A stretch of DNA of 64,000 bases from Marinobacter maritimus (GCF_007671675.1 NZ_VCGW01000002.1:124001-188000), one strand, 5' to 3'. Counted from the first letter of the stretch, positions 1-9,781 are shown. Translations and numbers: made by a program. The notes: generated by a model from the letters alone, not told the origin.

Positions 1-1
1 C

Positions 2-946
2 GTTCAGATCATTGCCTGTGGCACCAGCTATCACGCCGGAATGGTGGCCCGCTACTGGATTGAAGATCTGGCGGGCGTACCTTGCTCCGTGGAGGTGGCT
101 TCCGAGTTCCGCTATCGCAAGCACGTGATCCAGAAAGACACGCTGTTTCTGTGCATTTCCCAGTCCGGTGAAACGGCTGATACCCTGGCGGCGCTGCGTC
201 AGGCCAAAAAAGCCGGCTTCCGTGCCGCGCTGGCCATCTGTAACGTGCCGGGTAGCTCGCTGGTGCGGGAATCCGATCTTGTGATCATGACCCAAGCTGG
301 GCCGGAAATTGGTGTTGCCTCCACGAAAGCTTTTACCACCCAGTTGGTAGCCCTGCTGATTTTCACCTTGGCACTGGCTCGTAAAAACGGCCTCAGCGAA
401 GAGCGGGAAGCGGAAATAGTTAAAGCTCTGCATCGGGTGCCCGGTCAGGTCAGCGATGTGCTGGCGCTGGACGGTGAGATTGCAGAGATGTCCAAGCGGT
501 TTATGGACAAAAACCACGCCTTGTTCCTGGGCCGTGGTTCTCAGTTTCCGGTAGCGATGGAAGGCGCGCTGAAACTGAAAGAAATCTCTTACATCCACGC
601 TGAAGCCTATCCCGCCGGCGAACTGAAGCATGGGCCGCTGGCACTGGTGGACAGCGAAATGCCCGTGATTACAGTTGCACCCAATAACAGCATGGCCGAG
701 AAGCTAAAATCGAATCTGGAAGAAGTTCGTGCCCGTGGTGGTGAACTGTTCGTGTTTGCTGATCGTGCCGCGAATGTGAAGCCGGAAGAAAACACCCACG
801 TAGTGCAGTTGCCGGAAGTGCACGAAATCACAGCTCCAATTGTCTATACCGTCCCGTTACAGCTGCTTTCGTACCACGTGGCAGTGCTCAAGGGCACGGA
901 TGTGGACCAGCCCAGAAACCTGGCGAAAAGCGTAACGGTTGAGTAG
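2..946 (+). CDS. glmS: Glutamine-fructose-6-phosphate aminotransferase, C-terminal part (cut by window edge)
   Basis: Makes glucosamine-6-phosphate from fructose-6-phosphate and glutamine, the first step to UDP-GlcNAc. Only the C-terminal 314 residues of a roughly 610-residue enzyme are present; the reading frame is already open at base 2. What is visible is the pair of SIS (sugar isomerase) domains: the sugar-phosphate loop SQSGETADT, then ASTKAFTTQ, a second SIS domain with [19 protein letters not shown], and the family C-terminus [13 protein letters not shown]. The N-terminal glutaminase domain lies outside the window. A strong hairpin terminator follows. Confidence 0.97.
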   Translation, partial: VQIIACGTSYHAGMVARYWIEDLAGVPCSVEVASEFRYRKHVIQKDTLFLCISQSGETADTLAALRQAKKAGFRAALAICNVPGSSLVRESDLVIMTQAGPEIGVASTKAFTTQLVALLIFTLALARKNGLSEEREAEIVKALHRVPGQVSDVLALDGEIAEMSKRFMDKNHALFLGRGSQFPVAMEGALKLKEISYIHAEAYPAGELKHGPLALVDSEMPVITVAPNNSMAEKLKSNLEEVRARGGELFVFADRAANVKPEENTHVVQLPEVHEITAPIVYTVPLQLLSYHVAVLKGTDVDQPRNLAKSVTVE

Positions 947-994
947 TCTGGCACCCCGCTTGAGAGCAATGTAAGCCGACACGTTCACTAGAGT

Positions 995-1038
995 AAAAAA
1001 GGCCTCCTGCCGGAATAAGAACAGCAGGAGGCCTTTTT
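995..1038. terminator. Bidirectional rho-independent terminator between glmS and cynS
   Basis: An inverted repeat with arms AAAAAGGCCTCCTGC and GCAGGAGGCCTTTTT encloses a 13-nt loop. Both strands end in a T run, so it can stop transcription from glmS on the plus strand and from the convergent cynS operon on the minus strand. Confidence 0.9.
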
Positions 1039-1111
1039 AATGGTGGACCAGGTCATCAGGGTGCACGAAGCCCACTTTCAAATCGCTGTCTGTCTGCCTG
1101 AACGGTCTTTA

Positions 1112-1561
1112 TCAGTAGGCTTTGTATGGGAGAAACTTGCCAGACAAAACCACATTTACGCGATCGCCTTTGGGGTCATCTTCGCGCTGAATATCCATCG
1201 AAAAATCGATGGCGCTCATAATGCCGTCACCGAATTCTTCATGGATCAATTCTTTGATCGTACTGCCGTAGACGTTAACAATTTCGTACCAGCGATAGAT
1301 CAGCGGGTCGGTAGGAACCGCAGTGGGAAGCGAGCCTTTGTAAGGAGCCACCTGAAGCCAGGCAACCGCTTCGTCACTGAGTTCGAATAGCTCACCGACC
1401 TTTTCAGCCTGCTCCTTGTTCATCGCCATCTGGCCAAGGCAAGCAGACGTAGTCCATTCTTTGGACAAACCAATGGTCTCTGCCACGGTGCTCCACTTGA
1501 TGTCTTTGAGCACTTTGGCGGACATAATCATCTGGGTTACTTCATCGCGGCTATTAATCAT
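1112..1561 (-). CDS. cynS: Cyanate hydratase (cyanase)
   Basis: Cyanase converts cyanate plus bicarbonate to ammonia and CO2 via carbamate, which detoxifies cyanate and supplies nitrogen. The protein has 149 residues, close to the usual 150-156. The N-terminal half is a helix-turn-helix-like fold, and the C-terminal half carries the catalytic residues: Arg90 and Glu93 in DPLIYRWYE and Ser116 in FGDGIMSAID, matching Arg96/Glu99/Ser122 of the E. coli enzyme. It is the last gene of a minus-strand run that also contains a rubredoxin reductase, an acyl-CoA-dehydrogenase-like flavoprotein and an OsmC protein. No carbonic anhydrase gene (cynT) is adjacent, although E. coli cynS normally has one to recycle bicarbonate. 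Confidence 0.97.
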   Translation of the reverse strand: MINSRDEVTQMIMSAKVLKDIKWSTVAETIGLSKEWTTSACLGQMAMNKEQAEKVGELFELSDEAVAWLQVAPYKGSLPTAVPTDPLIYRWYEIVNVYGSTIKELIHEEFGDGIMSAIDFSMDIQREDDPKGDRVNVVLSGKFLPYKAY

Positions 1562-1637
1562 AATGGCTTCCTTCTGTTTGTGGGGTTATTCGAACGTATT
1601 GGTGTAAGACGTATCGGGACGAATCCTGTTCTCACGC

Positions 1638-2993
1638 TCAGGCGGCCCGGCTCTGGGCTGAGGTGCCTATTTTCATCTGCGAGATCTTCTGACTACCCAG
1701 GTATTGTTCCATAACGAGTTCGTTGGCATCTTGCGAAATGATCCTCCAGGTCCCTTCAGCCACGGGCCGACCATGCAAAATCACGGGCATTGCACGGGTT
1801 TTCAGCCTTATGACCGGTTGGGTATGCTGGTACTTCACGGTGTCCAAACCGAATATCGCGTGAGCGATTGCTTGCGCCTGATGTTTTATAGGTTCAATAA
1901 AGCGACAGGGCATTCCGTCGATGCTGATGCAATCACCCAGTGCGTATATATTCGGATCACTGGTGCAGAGCGTTTTGGGGTCCACAGCAAGGCCAGACTC
2001 GAAACGCAGATTTGCCTGCAGGGCCAGCCGGTTGTCAGTGGATAATCCAGTGGCTGCGACGACGTGATCGACTTCAATAGAGGGGCCGGCTTTAAGCTCG
2101 ACAATTCGCTTGCCGCTTTCACGTTCCTTAACGCCGGCAACATCAACACCACCGTGATAAGTGATGCCAAGGCTGGTCAGGCTTTTGACCAGTCGAGATG
2201 AGGCTTCTTCAGGCAACAGCCCGGCCAGCGGGGAGGTGTTGCGATCAAGAAGAGTAACCTTGTGTCCTGCGTGAGCGAAATCTTCAGCTAGCTCGCATCC
2301 GATCATACCGGCACCCACAATGGCCACCGCTTTGCTGCCTCCGGCAAGCGCCTGCTGCAGGCCCGACCAGCCCGCCAGTTCATTGACCCGCCAACACAAG
2401 GAGGGTGGGAGCTGGGGAGGAAGGACAGGTTTGGCGCCCTGAGCCAGAACCAGCTGTGTGTAATTCAGGGGCCCCCGCGAGGTACGTAGCTGCCGCAGAG
2501 CCGGGCTTAGACCAACTGCGAATGTATCAGCTATCAGCTGAACACCGAGTCGATGGGCAGCTTCATATCCGGTCTCGCGGATTAACGCCGATTTATCGGA
2601 GCCGCGGCTGATTGCGACAGAGAGTTCGGGCTTGTGATACAGGTCACCATTGCAAGCGCTGACCAGGGTAATGGGCACTGTCGGGTTCAGCGTGCGGAGC
2701 GCCTCCACCGTGGACCAGCCAGCGACCCCCGCACCTACAACGACAATCCCGGGTTCACGGTTGAATTGCATGGGCTGATCGGAAACGGGAATTTCCTGGC
2801 GCTCAAACAGCTCGAAATCTGTCTTGGTAACGCCACACAGGGGGCATTCCCAGTCGTCGGGAATATCCTCAAAGCGGGTGCCCGGTGCGAGTCCGCTATC
2901 CGGATCCCCCAGCTCTTCGTCATAGATCAGTCCACATGCAAGGCAAATGTACTGTCTCCAGGGCATGGACTTGTCGAAGGCCTGCTTGCTCAT
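1638..2993 (-). CDS. Rubredoxin / rubredoxin-NAD(P)H reductase fusion
   Basis: A 451-residue fusion. Residues 15-62 form a rubredoxin with the iron-binding pairs CLACG (Cys17, Cys20) and CPLCG (Cys50, Cys53). From about residue 82 there is a pyridine nucleotide-disulfide-type FAD reductase: FAD-binding [12 protein letters not shown](P)H-binding [15 protein letters not shown], and the FAD motif YALGDC near residue 350. Such proteins move electrons from NAD(P)H through FAD to rubredoxin and on to an oxygenase. Its start overlaps the stop of the flavoprotein gene upstream by 4 nt (ATGA), so the two are translationally coupled. The natural inference is that it supplies electrons to that flavoprotein. 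The electron acceptor is not shown by the sequence. Confidence 0.92.
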   Translation of the reverse strand: MSKQAFDKSMPWRQYICLACGLIYDEELGDPDSGLAPGTRFEDIPDDWECPLCGVTKTDFELFERQEIPVSDQPMQFNREPGIVVVGAGVAGWSTVEALRTLNPTVPITLVSACNGDLYHKPELSVAISRGSDKSALIRETGYEAAHRLGVQLIADTFAVGLSPALRQLRTSRGPLNYTQLVLAQGAKPVLPPQLPPSLCWRVNELAGWSGLQQALAGGSKAVAIVGAGMIGCELAEDFAHAGHKVTLLDRNTSPLAGLLPEEASSRLVKSLTSLGITYHGGVDVAGVKERESGKRIVELKAGPSIEVDHVVAATGLSTDNRLALQANLRFESGLAVDPKTLCTSDPNIYALGDCISIDGMPCRFIEPIKHQAQAIAHAIFGLDTVKYQHTQPVIRLKTRAMPVILHGRPVAEGTWRIISQDANELVMEQYLGSQKISQMKIGTSAQSRAA

Positions 2994-4126
2994 GCTGGTA
3001 CCTCTTCACGCATTTGTTTTGCCATCTCCCACCTCAGGTGCTTGAGCGCAGGTGTGACGATAGCGACGAAGTGTGCCTCACGTATTCGGCGTTGCGGCGA
3101 CGAGTTCATCAGGTAACCCCGCGCACCCTGGTGAAGAAGTGCTGACTGGGATGCCTTCAGTACCAGTTCAGACCCCCATGCACGCAAATCGAGCACATCG
3201 AGAAGGAATTCTTTGGAGTCGTCAAACGGGGTTTTGCAGAGCTTCGAAGTTTGGGCAGCGATTTCCTCAAACTCAGCCTGAAGCTCGTCCGGGCGATCGT
3301 GCAGATACCGGTTTACATGACCAAGTGAAGGCTCGACCTCGCGGGCGGAATCGATGGAGCCCTGAATAACACCGGCAGCCATGCCAACCTGCAACAGAAT
3401 GAACGCGGCCCGAACGCGCTGAATAAAGGGACGGGCAGGATCCGCAATCATCTGATCTTCGCTGACGAAATAATCGATCAGCGGTACAGCCCAGGTGCTG
3501 GTGCCTTCCATTCCGGAAAACTCCGGGCATTTCCTGAGTTGCACGCGCTCGTCCAGATCCAGCAGGAACATAATCTCATGGGAACGGGTGCCATCATCGC
3601 GGTCGACGGCGGCGATTACGCCACAGTATTGCCCTGGGGCAATATGACTGACCCAGGGCAAGGTACCACTGACGCTGTAACCCCCCGGTACCTTTTTGGC
3701 TTTCAGAGCCATTTTTTCGATGCCAGTGAATGCTTTCATCGGGTTGGAGAGAGCGGTTCCACCGAAGGTGCGCCCGGCTGCGTGATCGGGCAAGCGGGCC
3801 AGCAGTGCCGGGTTGCCTGATTGCTCCATGTAGAGCCCGCAAACGTCATGGCACCAGGTCATAAAACCGGTGGACCCACAGTGCCGGCTGATTTCCTGCA
3901 TTGACGCCACTGCCAGACCATAACGAGAGCCGTATTGGTCAAGATGACCGGCGAAAGCGCCTGCCTGACCGAGGTTTGCCATGATATCCAGCGGGTAGTA
4001 ACCCTCATGGTCGATTCGGTAGGCTGCCGGGGCGAGCTGTTCACGCCCGATCATGCCGACATCAGCGAGAACCTGCGAATCGTCAGCCCAAAGGGCCAGG
4101 TTTGAAGAGACTGCGACGCTGTTCAT
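2990..4126 (-). CDS. Acyl-CoA dehydrogenase-fold flavoprotein, possible monooxygenase
   Basis: A 378-residue protein of the acyl-CoA dehydrogenase fold: N-terminal helical domain, middle beta domain around residues 115-210 ([25 protein letters not shown]), and a C-terminal helical bundle ending in an [21 protein letters not shown] segment. The fold includes true dehydrogenases and the flavin-dependent DszC/SfnC-type oxygenases. Nothing nearby suggests CoA thioester metabolism, while the next gene is a rubredoxin/NAD(P)H reductase and the last is cyanase. An oxidative role on a small N- or S-containing compound is therefore plausible, but the substrate is unknown. A good ribosome site (GGGAGGA) precedes the ATG. 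Confidence 0.75.
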   Translation of the reverse strand: MNSVAVSSNLALWADDSQVLADVGMIGREQLAPAAYRIDHEGYYPLDIMANLGQAGAFAGHLDQYGSRYGLAVASMQEISRHCGSTGFMTWCHDVCGLYMEQSGNPALLARLPDHAAGRTFGGTALSNPMKAFTGIEKMALKAKKVPGGYSVSGTLPWVSHIAPGQYCGVIAAVDRDDGTRSHEIMFLLDLDERVQLRKCPEFSGMEGTSTWAVPLIDYFVSEDQMIADPARPFIQRVRAAFILLQVGMAAGVIQGSIDSAREVEPSLGHVNRYLHDRPDELQAEFEEIAAQTSKLCKTPFDDSKEFLLDVLDLRAWGSELVLKASQSALLHQGARGYLMNSSPQRRIREAHFVAIVTPALKHLRWEMAKQMREEVPA

Positions 4127-4155
4127 GGCATTCCTCCCTTATCAGTTAAAAGTAA

Positions 4156-4704
4156 TCAGTCCATCATGCTGATGCTGAACGGGATGGGGTTGCGCATGCT
4201 GTTGGCGACGGGTGAGAAGTAGTTGGCCTTCTCGACAATCTCGTCCAGCTCCTCACGAGATGCGTCACCTTCGATGAGAACCTTGACGCGGATTTCCTGA
4301 AAGCCCATTTGTTCCGGTGTGCGATCCGCACCACCGGCCCCCCAGGCTGCACTGTTGCCAATGTCTGCCTCCAGAAAAACTTCCAGACGGCTCAGCTTGA
4401 CCTGCTTCCAGGTCGCTACTGCGGTGATGCCAACGCAAAGGCAGCCACCTAGACCAGACAGCACGATTTCGCCTGGCGCCGGCGCGGTATCTTCTCCGAA
4501 CAAATGCAGTGGTTCATCAACTACAACTTCGTGTTGGTTAACGTGGCTGACGGTGCGGTACTGACCATCGGTGATAGTGTGGACTTTGTTGGTGCCGCGA
4601 TTCTCCGGGTTATTTCTACCTTTCTCCGCAAAAGCTGATAAGCCGTCGCGGTCGATCGAACGAAGGTAAGTGGAAACGGTTTTCGGTGCGGTTGCAGTGT
4701 TCAT
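4156..4704 (-). CDS. OsmC family protein
   Basis: OsmC-fold protein of 182 residues; relatives are thiol-dependent hydroperoxide reductases. The family's first cysteine lies in the LSGLGGCLCVGIT helix. The second conserved position, usually Cys in the C-terminal PV motif, is Ser here (YFSPVANSMRNP). It may therefore not run the classical two-Cys peroxidase cycle. The ATG at 4704 is preferred over an upstream in-frame start because CGGAG lies 9 nt before it. It is the first gene after a sigma-54 promoter and is followed 29 bp later by the flavoprotein gene. A role in removing peroxide made by that flavoprotein is an inference. Confidence 0.85.
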   Translation of the reverse strand: MNTATAPKTVSTYLRSIDRDGLSAFAEKGRNNPENRGTNKVHTITDGQYRTVSHVNQHEVVVDEPLHLFGEDTAPAPGEIVLSGLGGCLCVGITAVATWKQVKLSRLEVFLEADIGNSAAWGAGGADRTPEQMGFQEIRVKVLIEGDASREELDEIVEKANYFSPVANSMRNPIPFSISMMD

Positions 4705-4776
4705 GGCTTTTTTCTCCGGTTGAATTGGAAAACCTGGGTGCATTGTTACGAATGCTTCCAGCTTTGCTTTAAAGAT

Positions 4777-4792
4777 TGCACGGAGTGTGCCA
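4777..4792 (-). promoter_or_regulatory. Sigma-54 (-24/-12) promoter for the osmC-flavoprotein-reductase-cynS operon
   Basis: On the minus strand the sequence reads TGGCAC-ACTCC-GTGCA. It has the invariant GG and GC dinucleotides in the exact spacing of RpoN promoters. It lies 73 bp upstream of the OsmC start, next to a gene for a sigma-54 activator. Two more promoters of this type occur in the locus. Confidence 0.85.
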
Positions 4793-4879
4793 GAACAATA
4801 AAACTTACAAAAAACAAAAACTTATACTTAAGTTCCCGGTAAGTACGACAACATTGGAATGCTTTGGCAATGAATGTAA

Positions 4880-4897
4880 GTCTGACAATGTCAGACA
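4880..4897. promoter_or_regulatory. Upstream activator palindrome for the sigma-54 promoter
   Basis: A perfect 17-bp palindrome GTCTGACAATGTCAGAC (4880-4896) contains the element TGTCAGACA (4889-4897). The shorter motif TGTCNRACA recurs upstream of the other two sigma-54 promoters and near the activator's own start. It is the best candidate for the activator's binding site. A further GTCAGAC half-site lies at 4921-4927. Confidence 0.7.
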
Positions 4898-4921
4898 ATC
4901 AAGAGGTTGATGTGGCGAAAG

Positions 4922-6589
4922 TCAGACTTTTGATCCGAGAGTAAGCTTGCAGGCCGTGTGCTCGACGCCCAGCTTTTCCATCCTGTAGCGAAACTGCCGT
5001 GGTGTCATATTCAAAATGGCGGCTGCTCGGGTTTTATTACCCCGTGTTCTTTCCAGTGCTTCTTCAATTGCTCGGGATTCGTCTTCACGCACCCAACTGT
5101 ATGGGCGCCCCTGTGCTGACGCCGTAGGGGCTTCAAGATCAGGGGCTCTCGATACGGACGATGATGAAGATGCCTGCATCGCTTCCAGTGGGTTGTTGAT
5201 AGCAGACTCTTGGAGCAGGATCATTTCGATATCCTGAATACTTATGGCGCCGTTCAGTGCTGTGAGAACAGAACGTTTGATGACGTTTTCCAGCTGCCGA
5301 ATATTCCCTGGCCAGTTGTAACTCTCCAACCGTTCCATCACGCCGTGTCCGAAAACGGTGTAGCGGCTGTAATCCCGGTTTGCTGACATCAGGAAGTGGC
5401 GTGCGAGTAACTGAACGTCACCAGCTCGCTTTCGCAAGGGAGGAAGATGAATGGGAAACACGTTAAGTCGATAGAAGAGATCCAGGCGGAACGTGCCTCT
5501 ATTAACCGCTTCCTGAAGGTTTTTATGGGTGGCCGTTATGATTCGCACGTCGACAGGAATATCCCTGACGCCACCTACACGCTGTATGATCTGGCCTTCA
5601 AGTACACGCAGCAGCTTGGATTGGAGTTCCAGATTCAGATCGCCGATTTCATCCAGGAAAAGAGTGCCGCCGTTTGCCAGTTCAATTTTACCCTGCTTCG
5701 CGGATGTTGCTCCTGTAAAGGCGCCGCGTTCGTGCCCGAAAAGTTCGGATTCGAGCAACTGTTCGGGGATAGCGGCGCAGTTAATTGCAAGAAAGGGGCT
5801 GTCTTTGCGCGCGCTATTCAGGTGCAAAGCCTGTGAAAAGCGCTCTTTACCGGTTCCTGATTCACCGGTGATCAGCACGGTTACCGGCGTGTTGGCGACA
5901 CGGGCTATCTGGTTGAGCGCATCATGAATGGCCGGACTCTCGCCAAGTATGCCGTGATTAGCATACTTGTTCTGTAGCGCGTCTTTCAGTTCGCGGTTCT
6001 CTTCCTGCAGATAACTGGTTCGCTCATCGATGAGGTTATTAATCTTGATAATCTGAGCGATAAAAGTGGCCAGAATCCGAAGAATAACCAGATCGGCATC
6101 GAGTGGACGAGGGCGCATGCGCAGGCGGTGGGCCGCAAGAACCCCGGTTGGAGTATCGCCATCCATGATTGGAACGGCAATATAGGCGACCATGTTGTCA
6201 GGAAGGGTGGTTCGCTCGATGGCCCGGAAAAGATAACCGGTATCGTCGTCGATATTCTGCACTACCGCCAGTTTCCCGGTTTTCATGACCTTTCCGGTAA
6301 TGCCTTCTCCGTATTTGTAGCGGCCCTTCTGGCGCTCAGCGCCAGTGAGACCATAGCTGTAGCGGATGTGCAGGTCAGAATTGGCGGCGGAGGGCAGTAA
6401 TACCCTGCCTCTGTTCAGGCCGAGCATCTGGGACATCAGCCTTAAGGTGCTGGTGATCGCTATTTCAGGTGTGGCTGAATGTCCGATTAATTTGGCCGCT
6501 TCATGCAGTACCGAAAGGTCGGAGCCTGCAGTGTCTGCACTGGAGTGAGTAGTGCTCGTAAGATCGGTGTCGCCCATTTCGTTCATCAT
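4922..6589 (-). CDS. NifA-like sigma-54-dependent transcriptional activator (CynF-like)
   Basis: A bacterial enhancer-binding protein of 555 residues. A GAF sensor domain covers about residues 20-180. An AAA+ domain follows, with Walker A GESGTGKE, the sigma-54 contact motif GAFTGA and Walker B GTLFLDEIGDL. A Fis-type helix-turn-helix closes the protein (TRAAAILNMTPRQFRYRM). The frame is open to a GTG at 6688, but I place the start at the ATG pair at 6589. There the open frame would otherwise cover a TGTCGAACA operator-like site, and neither start has a strong ribosome site. It sits between the transporter and the cyanase operon. In Pseudomonas pseudoalcaligenes a sigma-54 regulator CynF lies with cynABDS, so the same role is likely here. 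Confidence 0.9.
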   Translation of the reverse strand: MMNEMGDTDLTSTTHSSADTAGSDLSVLHEAAKLIGHSATPEIAITSTLRLMSQMLGLNRGRVLLPSAANSDLHIRYSYGLTGAERQKGRYKYGEGITGKVMKTGKLAVVQNIDDDTGYLFRAIERTTLPDNMVAYIAVPIMDGDTPTGVLAAHRLRMRPRPLDADLVILRILATFIAQIIKINNLIDERTSYLQEENRELKDALQNKYANHGILGESPAIHDALNQIARVANTPVTVLITGESGTGKERFSQALHLNSARKDSPFLAINCAAIPEQLLESELFGHERGAFTGATSAKQGKIELANGGTLFLDEIGDLNLELQSKLLRVLEGQIIQRVGGVRDIPVDVRIITATHKNLQEAVNRGTFRLDLFYRLNVFPIHLPPLRKRAGDVQLLARHFLMSANRDYSRYTVFGHGVMERLESYNWPGNIRQLENVIKRSVLTALNGAISIQDIEMILLQESAINNPLEAMQASSSSSVSRAPDLEAPTASAQGRPYSWVREDESRAIEEALERTRGNKTRAAAILNMTPRQFRYRMEKLGVEHTACKLTLGSKV

Positions 6590-6634
6590 ATTGTCTGCCA
6601 ATGTTGGAATAGGCTCATGCAAATTGTGCACCGG

Positions 6635-6643
6635 TGTTCGACA
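6635..6643 (-). promoter_or_regulatory. TGTCGAACA element upstream of the activator gene
   Basis: On the minus strand this is the same TGTCNRACA motif seen upstream of the three sigma-54 promoters, 46 bp before the preferred activator start. I see no -24/-12 promoter with it, so autoregulation is only suggested. Confidence 0.45.
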
Positions 6644-6717
6644 TTGTGCGATTTGGCGGGAAGGTCTGCTGGCCCCGGCGACAGGCACGGGGCACTAAGA
6701 ATAGCTGGCTCTGATGT

Positions 6718-7545
6718 TCACTCGGCATGCCAGTTGAAGCGTTTGATCAACAGGTTGCAGACGCTGTCCAATCCGTAACCAATGATGCCAATGACAAGAA
6801 CGACTGCCGCAAGGTAATCGTAGGAGAGGGTATCTCGTGCATCGTTAATGGCGTAACCCAGGCCGCTGGTGACCCCCAGGTATTCGGCCGGTACAAGGAC
6901 AACCCATGCCACACCGACCGCTAATCGAATGCCTGCCATTACGTCAGTCATGATGGCCGGCAGGATGATACGGCGCAGCATTTGAGTGCCCGAAGCCCCA
7001 AGGTTGCGTGCGACCTTGAACCAGTTGGGGTCGATTCGGCGCACTCCGTGAGCTGTCGAAAATATTATGGGCCAGACGGTCGCCATTACGAGCAGGAATA
7101 TAATGGCAGAGTCCCAGGTTTCGAATGCCATCACCGCAATTGGCATCCAGGCAAGCGGGCTGATCATACGAAGGAACTGGAAAGGAACATTGGCAACCTT
7201 GAGGGCGACACCAATATAACCGATGGTGACACCTACAGGGACGCCGATCGCAATACCCCACGTCAATCCAACAAGAATTCGATAGAGGCTCGATGTTATC
7301 GGTGCCCAGATCTCACCGCTGGCTACCAGATCATAGAGCGCATGGAAGGCAGGAGCGGGCGCGAAGGCCGAGAACGCACTCAGGTTTTCATTGTTCTCAA
7401 TGAGTAAACCGCCAACCCACCAGAGTGCGAGCAACCCTGTAATGCCCATGGCGGGGTACTGGAGGTTGCTGAGGAGGCGAATAAGCTTCGCTGGACCTAA
7501 GAGCGAGACGGCACTGTTCATGGGTGTTGTCGTGCTGGCACTCAT
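6718..7545 (-). CDS. ABC transporter permease, nitrate/sulfonate/cyanate type
   Basis: A 275-residue inner-membrane permease of the NrtB/SsuC/TauC family with about six hydrophobic segments. The EAA loop that docks the ATPase is visible as ARNLGASGTQMLRRIILP. Its start overlaps the binding-protein stop by 4 nt. With the binding protein and ATPase upstream it forms a complete importer, and the adjacent cyanase and sigma-54 regulator favour cyanate or a cyanate precursor as cargo. The family alone cannot distinguish nitrate, sulfonate or cyanate. Confidence 0.9.
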   Translation of the reverse strand: MSASTTTPMNSAVSLLGPAKLIRLLSNLQYPAMGITGLLALWWVGGLLIENNENLSAFSAFAPAPAFHALYDLVASGEIWAPITSSLYRILVGLTWGIAIGVPVGVTIGYIGVALKVANVPFQFLRMISPLAWMPIAVMAFETWDSAIIFLLVMATVWPIIFSTAHGVRRIDPNWFKVARNLGASGTQMLRRIILPAIMTDVMAGIRLAVGVAWVVLVPAEYLGVTSGLGYAINDARDTLSYDYLAAVVLVIGIIGYGLDSVCNLLIKRFNWHAE

Positions 7546-8804
7546 AGCTTGACGACCTCTTCACGCGCAAATGGGTCAGCTGCATTGAAGCCGGGTGCGT
7601 CCTCCCATCCTGAATGTGCCTCCATCGCGGCTTTAACGAAGCGATAATCAACGAGGTCCTCGGCGACAAAGTCCGCATCAAGATCCTGCAGGAACGAGGT
7701 GTCACCGCCCACCAGAGTGCGTTTGAGTTCATTGACGATCAGCTTAGTGGCCGATGGGAATGGCCAGGGTTGGAAATCAATGCGCCCACTGCCCCATTCG
7801 GGATGCTGGATGGCGTCGGGCTTTCCGTAGCTCTCATCATCGTAGTCCGTCATCGCTTTCTCAACGATATCAGCTTTCATAGGAAGATAGCGCTTGCCGT
7901 CCCGGGACATCATTTCTGCTACTTCCTTTTTGTTCTGCTGGGCGTAAATTTGAGCTTTCACAATGGCGTTCATAACCTTTTGGGTCCACTCAGGGTTCGC
8001 GTTAACCTGTTGCTCATTCATGCAAACAACGCAGCAAGGATGGTTGCGCCAAATATCCCCGGTGAAGCGCAGCATCTTGGCGCCGGCCAGCATCTCGCCA
8101 GCGGCATTGAACGGTTCAGCAACGATGTAACCGTCAATTTTTCTCGCTGCCAGAGCTGGAGGCATATCCGGTGGAGGCATGATCTGAAGGTTGACTTCGT
8201 TGGCGGCGAGCTGCTCACCCTGACCTTTGATGACCGGGGTCAGGCCAGCGTGTCGCAAGCCCATCTGCAATACGATGTTGTGCATGGAGTACCAGTAGGG
8301 TACGGCGATTTGCTTACCACCAAGGTCTGCGAATTTCTCCGCCCCCACGTCCTTGCCAACGACCAGTCCGGAGCCATTCAGGTGCGCCCAGGACATGATC
8401 TTGACCGGGAAGCCGTTGTTGTAACGCATCCAGATCGGTATGGGTTTGAGGAAGTGGACCAGGTTGAACTTGCCTGCGGCAAAGCCTTCGACCAGTGGTG
8501 ACCATCCCCTGATCAGAGTAGGGGGTTCCGATTTAAGCCCTTGCTCCTTGAAAAAGCCCATTTCGTGAGCCACCAGGAGCACTGTTGCGTCGGTGATTGG
8601 CAGATAGCCAATACGCACCACTTCGTCTGCAGGAGGCTGTATGCTGGCCCAAGCCGGGTTGCTGGCGGCGAGCCCGAAGCCGGCAGCCAAACCGCCTAGC
8701 GCAAGAGCGTCAAGCAGGAAATCTCTTCGGCCCATCTCATGCTTTTGCAGGTAGTCCACTTCAGACCGGGTTACCGGGCTGTCGTCACCGTGGCGATTTT
8801 TCAT
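7542..8804 (-). CDS. ABC transporter substrate-binding protein (NrtA/SsuA type) with Tat-like signal
   Basis: A 420-residue periplasmic binding protein. The N-terminus has a twin-arginine-like signal (GRRDFLLDALALGGLAAG, then a cleavage region near NPAWA), as in other NrtA/CynA-type proteins. The mature part has the two-lobed NMT1/NrtA-like fold: VRIGYLPITDATVLLVA, then VEGFAAGKFNLVHF, then the hinge-region DGYIVAEPFNAAGE. It lies between the ATPase (34 bp away) and the permease (overlap). The cargo is inferred from its neighbours, most likely a small anion such as cyanate. Confidence 0.9.
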   Translation of the reverse strand: MKNRHGDDSPVTRSEVDYLQKHEMGRRDFLLDALALGGLAAGFGLAASNPAWASIQPPADEVVRIGYLPITDATVLLVAHEMGFFKEQGLKSEPPTLIRGWSPLVEGFAAGKFNLVHFLKPIPIWMRYNNGFPVKIMSWAHLNGSGLVVGKDVGAEKFADLGGKQIAVPYWYSMHNIVLQMGLRHAGLTPVIKGQGEQLAANEVNLQIMPPPDMPPALAARKIDGYIVAEPFNAAGEMLAGAKMLRFTGDIWRNHPCCVVCMNEQQVNANPEWTQKVMNAIVKAQIYAQQNKKEVAEMMSRDGKRYLPMKADIVEKAMTDYDDESYGKPDAIQHPEWGSGRIDFQPWPFPSATKLIVNELKRTLVGGDTSFLQDLDADFVAEDLVDYRFVKAAMEAHSGWEDAPGFNAADPFAREEVVKL

Positions 8805-8837
8805 ATCGGGTTCCTCTTTCAGAGAGCGGTTAAATAA

Positions 8838-9641
8838 TTAAGCTGCTGATTCAGATTGCTGGGTGGTGATTGGCTGCTGGCGACCCTGCAGGCCGGTATC
8901 CGTGCCTTTAAATCGGTTCATAAGCTCTTCTCGGCGAATCTGAAAGCCGTTGTCCATATGACGGCGAGGCCATGGCAGGCCTACTTCGAGCTCATCGACG
9001 ATGCGCCCCGGATTCTGCGACATGATCAAAACGCGATCGGCCATGGCCACAGCCTCATCAATGTCGTGGGTAACAATGATCATGGTTATGCCGCGCTCCC
9101 GGCAGATTGCCGGAACTTCTTCCTGTAAGGCTGTGCGGGTAAAGGCGTCAAGTGCAGAGAATGGCTCATCAAGCAGGAGGATATCCGGATCGGTCGCCAG
9201 GGATCTCGCAAGCGCAACTCGCTGCTGCTGGCCGCCTGACAGACTTTGAACGTTGACATCCTTTTTATCGTGCAAACCAAGCATATCCAGCAGCGAGTTG
9301 ACCTTCTCTACCGCCTCAGCCTTTTGCAGACCTGCAAACATGAGCCCGAGCGCCGCATTTTCCTTGACGCTCATCCAGGGGTAGAGGGAGGCTTTCTGAA
9401 ACATCATGTTCCATTTGGCACTTGGCTTGCTGACCTGATGGGAGTTGATGCGAATACACCCTTGAGAGGGAATCAAAAGTCCTGCCATCATATGCAGCAG
9501 GGTAGATTTACCGCAGCCACTGCGGCCTATGAGGGCGACCAGTTCGCCCGGATCGATTCGGGTATCAATATCTTTCAACGTTGGTGCAGCTGAAGGTGAG
9601 AACTGATGGGTAACGTAGTCAATAGATAGTGATGCGCCCAT
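8838..9641 (-). CDS. ABC transporter ATPase, nitrate/sulfonate/cyanate type
   Basis: A 267-residue nucleotide-binding subunit with Walker A GRSGCGKST, Q-loop MFQKASLYPW, signature LSGGQQQR, Walker B ILLLDEP and the switch His in VTHDID. The open frame reaches an ATG at 9659, but the ATG at 9641 has CGGAG 7 nt upstream. That start also leaves a normal leader after the sigma-54 promoter at 9681-9696. It heads the transporter operon ATPase, binding protein, permease. Confidence 0.92.
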   Translation of the reverse strand: MGASLSIDYVTHQFSPSAAPTLKDIDTRIDPGELVALIGRSGCGKSTLLHMMAGLLIPSQGCIRINSHQVSKPSAKWNMMFQKASLYPWMSVKENAALGLMFAGLQKAEAVEKVNSLLDMLGLHDKKDVNVQSLSGGQQQRVALARSLATDPDILLLDEPFSALDAFTRTALQEEVPAICRERGITMIIVTHDIDEAVAMADRVLIMSQNPGRIVDELEVGLPWPRRHMDNGFQIRREELMNRFKGTDTGLQGRQQPITTQQSESAA

Positions 9642-9680
9642 GTCTTTGCTCCGGTTCATACGAATATTGGTATGGTTCGA

Positions 9681-9696
9681 AGCAGCATGTGTGCCA
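9681..9696 (-). promoter_or_regulatory. Sigma-54 (-24/-12) promoter for the ABC transporter operon
   Basis: The minus strand reads TGGCAC-ACATG-CTGCT with GG and GC at RpoN spacing. It lies 40 bp upstream of the preferred ATPase start and is nearly identical to the porin promoter at 11193-11208. Confidence 0.85.
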
Positions 9697-9772
9697 CCAA
9701 TGTTAAGTATTTAATAATCAGTAAGTTGAAGGATTCAAGCCAGGATTGTCATCGGTTTTCAGGGGTTGCCAA

Positions 9773-9781
9773 TGTCGGACA
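9773..9781. promoter_or_regulatory. TGTCGGACA activator element
   Basis: A TGTCNRACA motif in the context AATGTCGGACAATGGCA, 77 bp upstream of the -24 end of the ATPase promoter. The same context, AATGTCGAACAATGGCA, occurs at the same distance from the porin promoter. Confidence 0.65.

Noticed and set aside
6590..6688. 33-codon N-terminal extension of the sigma-54 activator from a GTG
   Set aside because: No ribosome site. The segment contains a TGTCGAACA element and is not conserved-looking; kept only as an alternative start.
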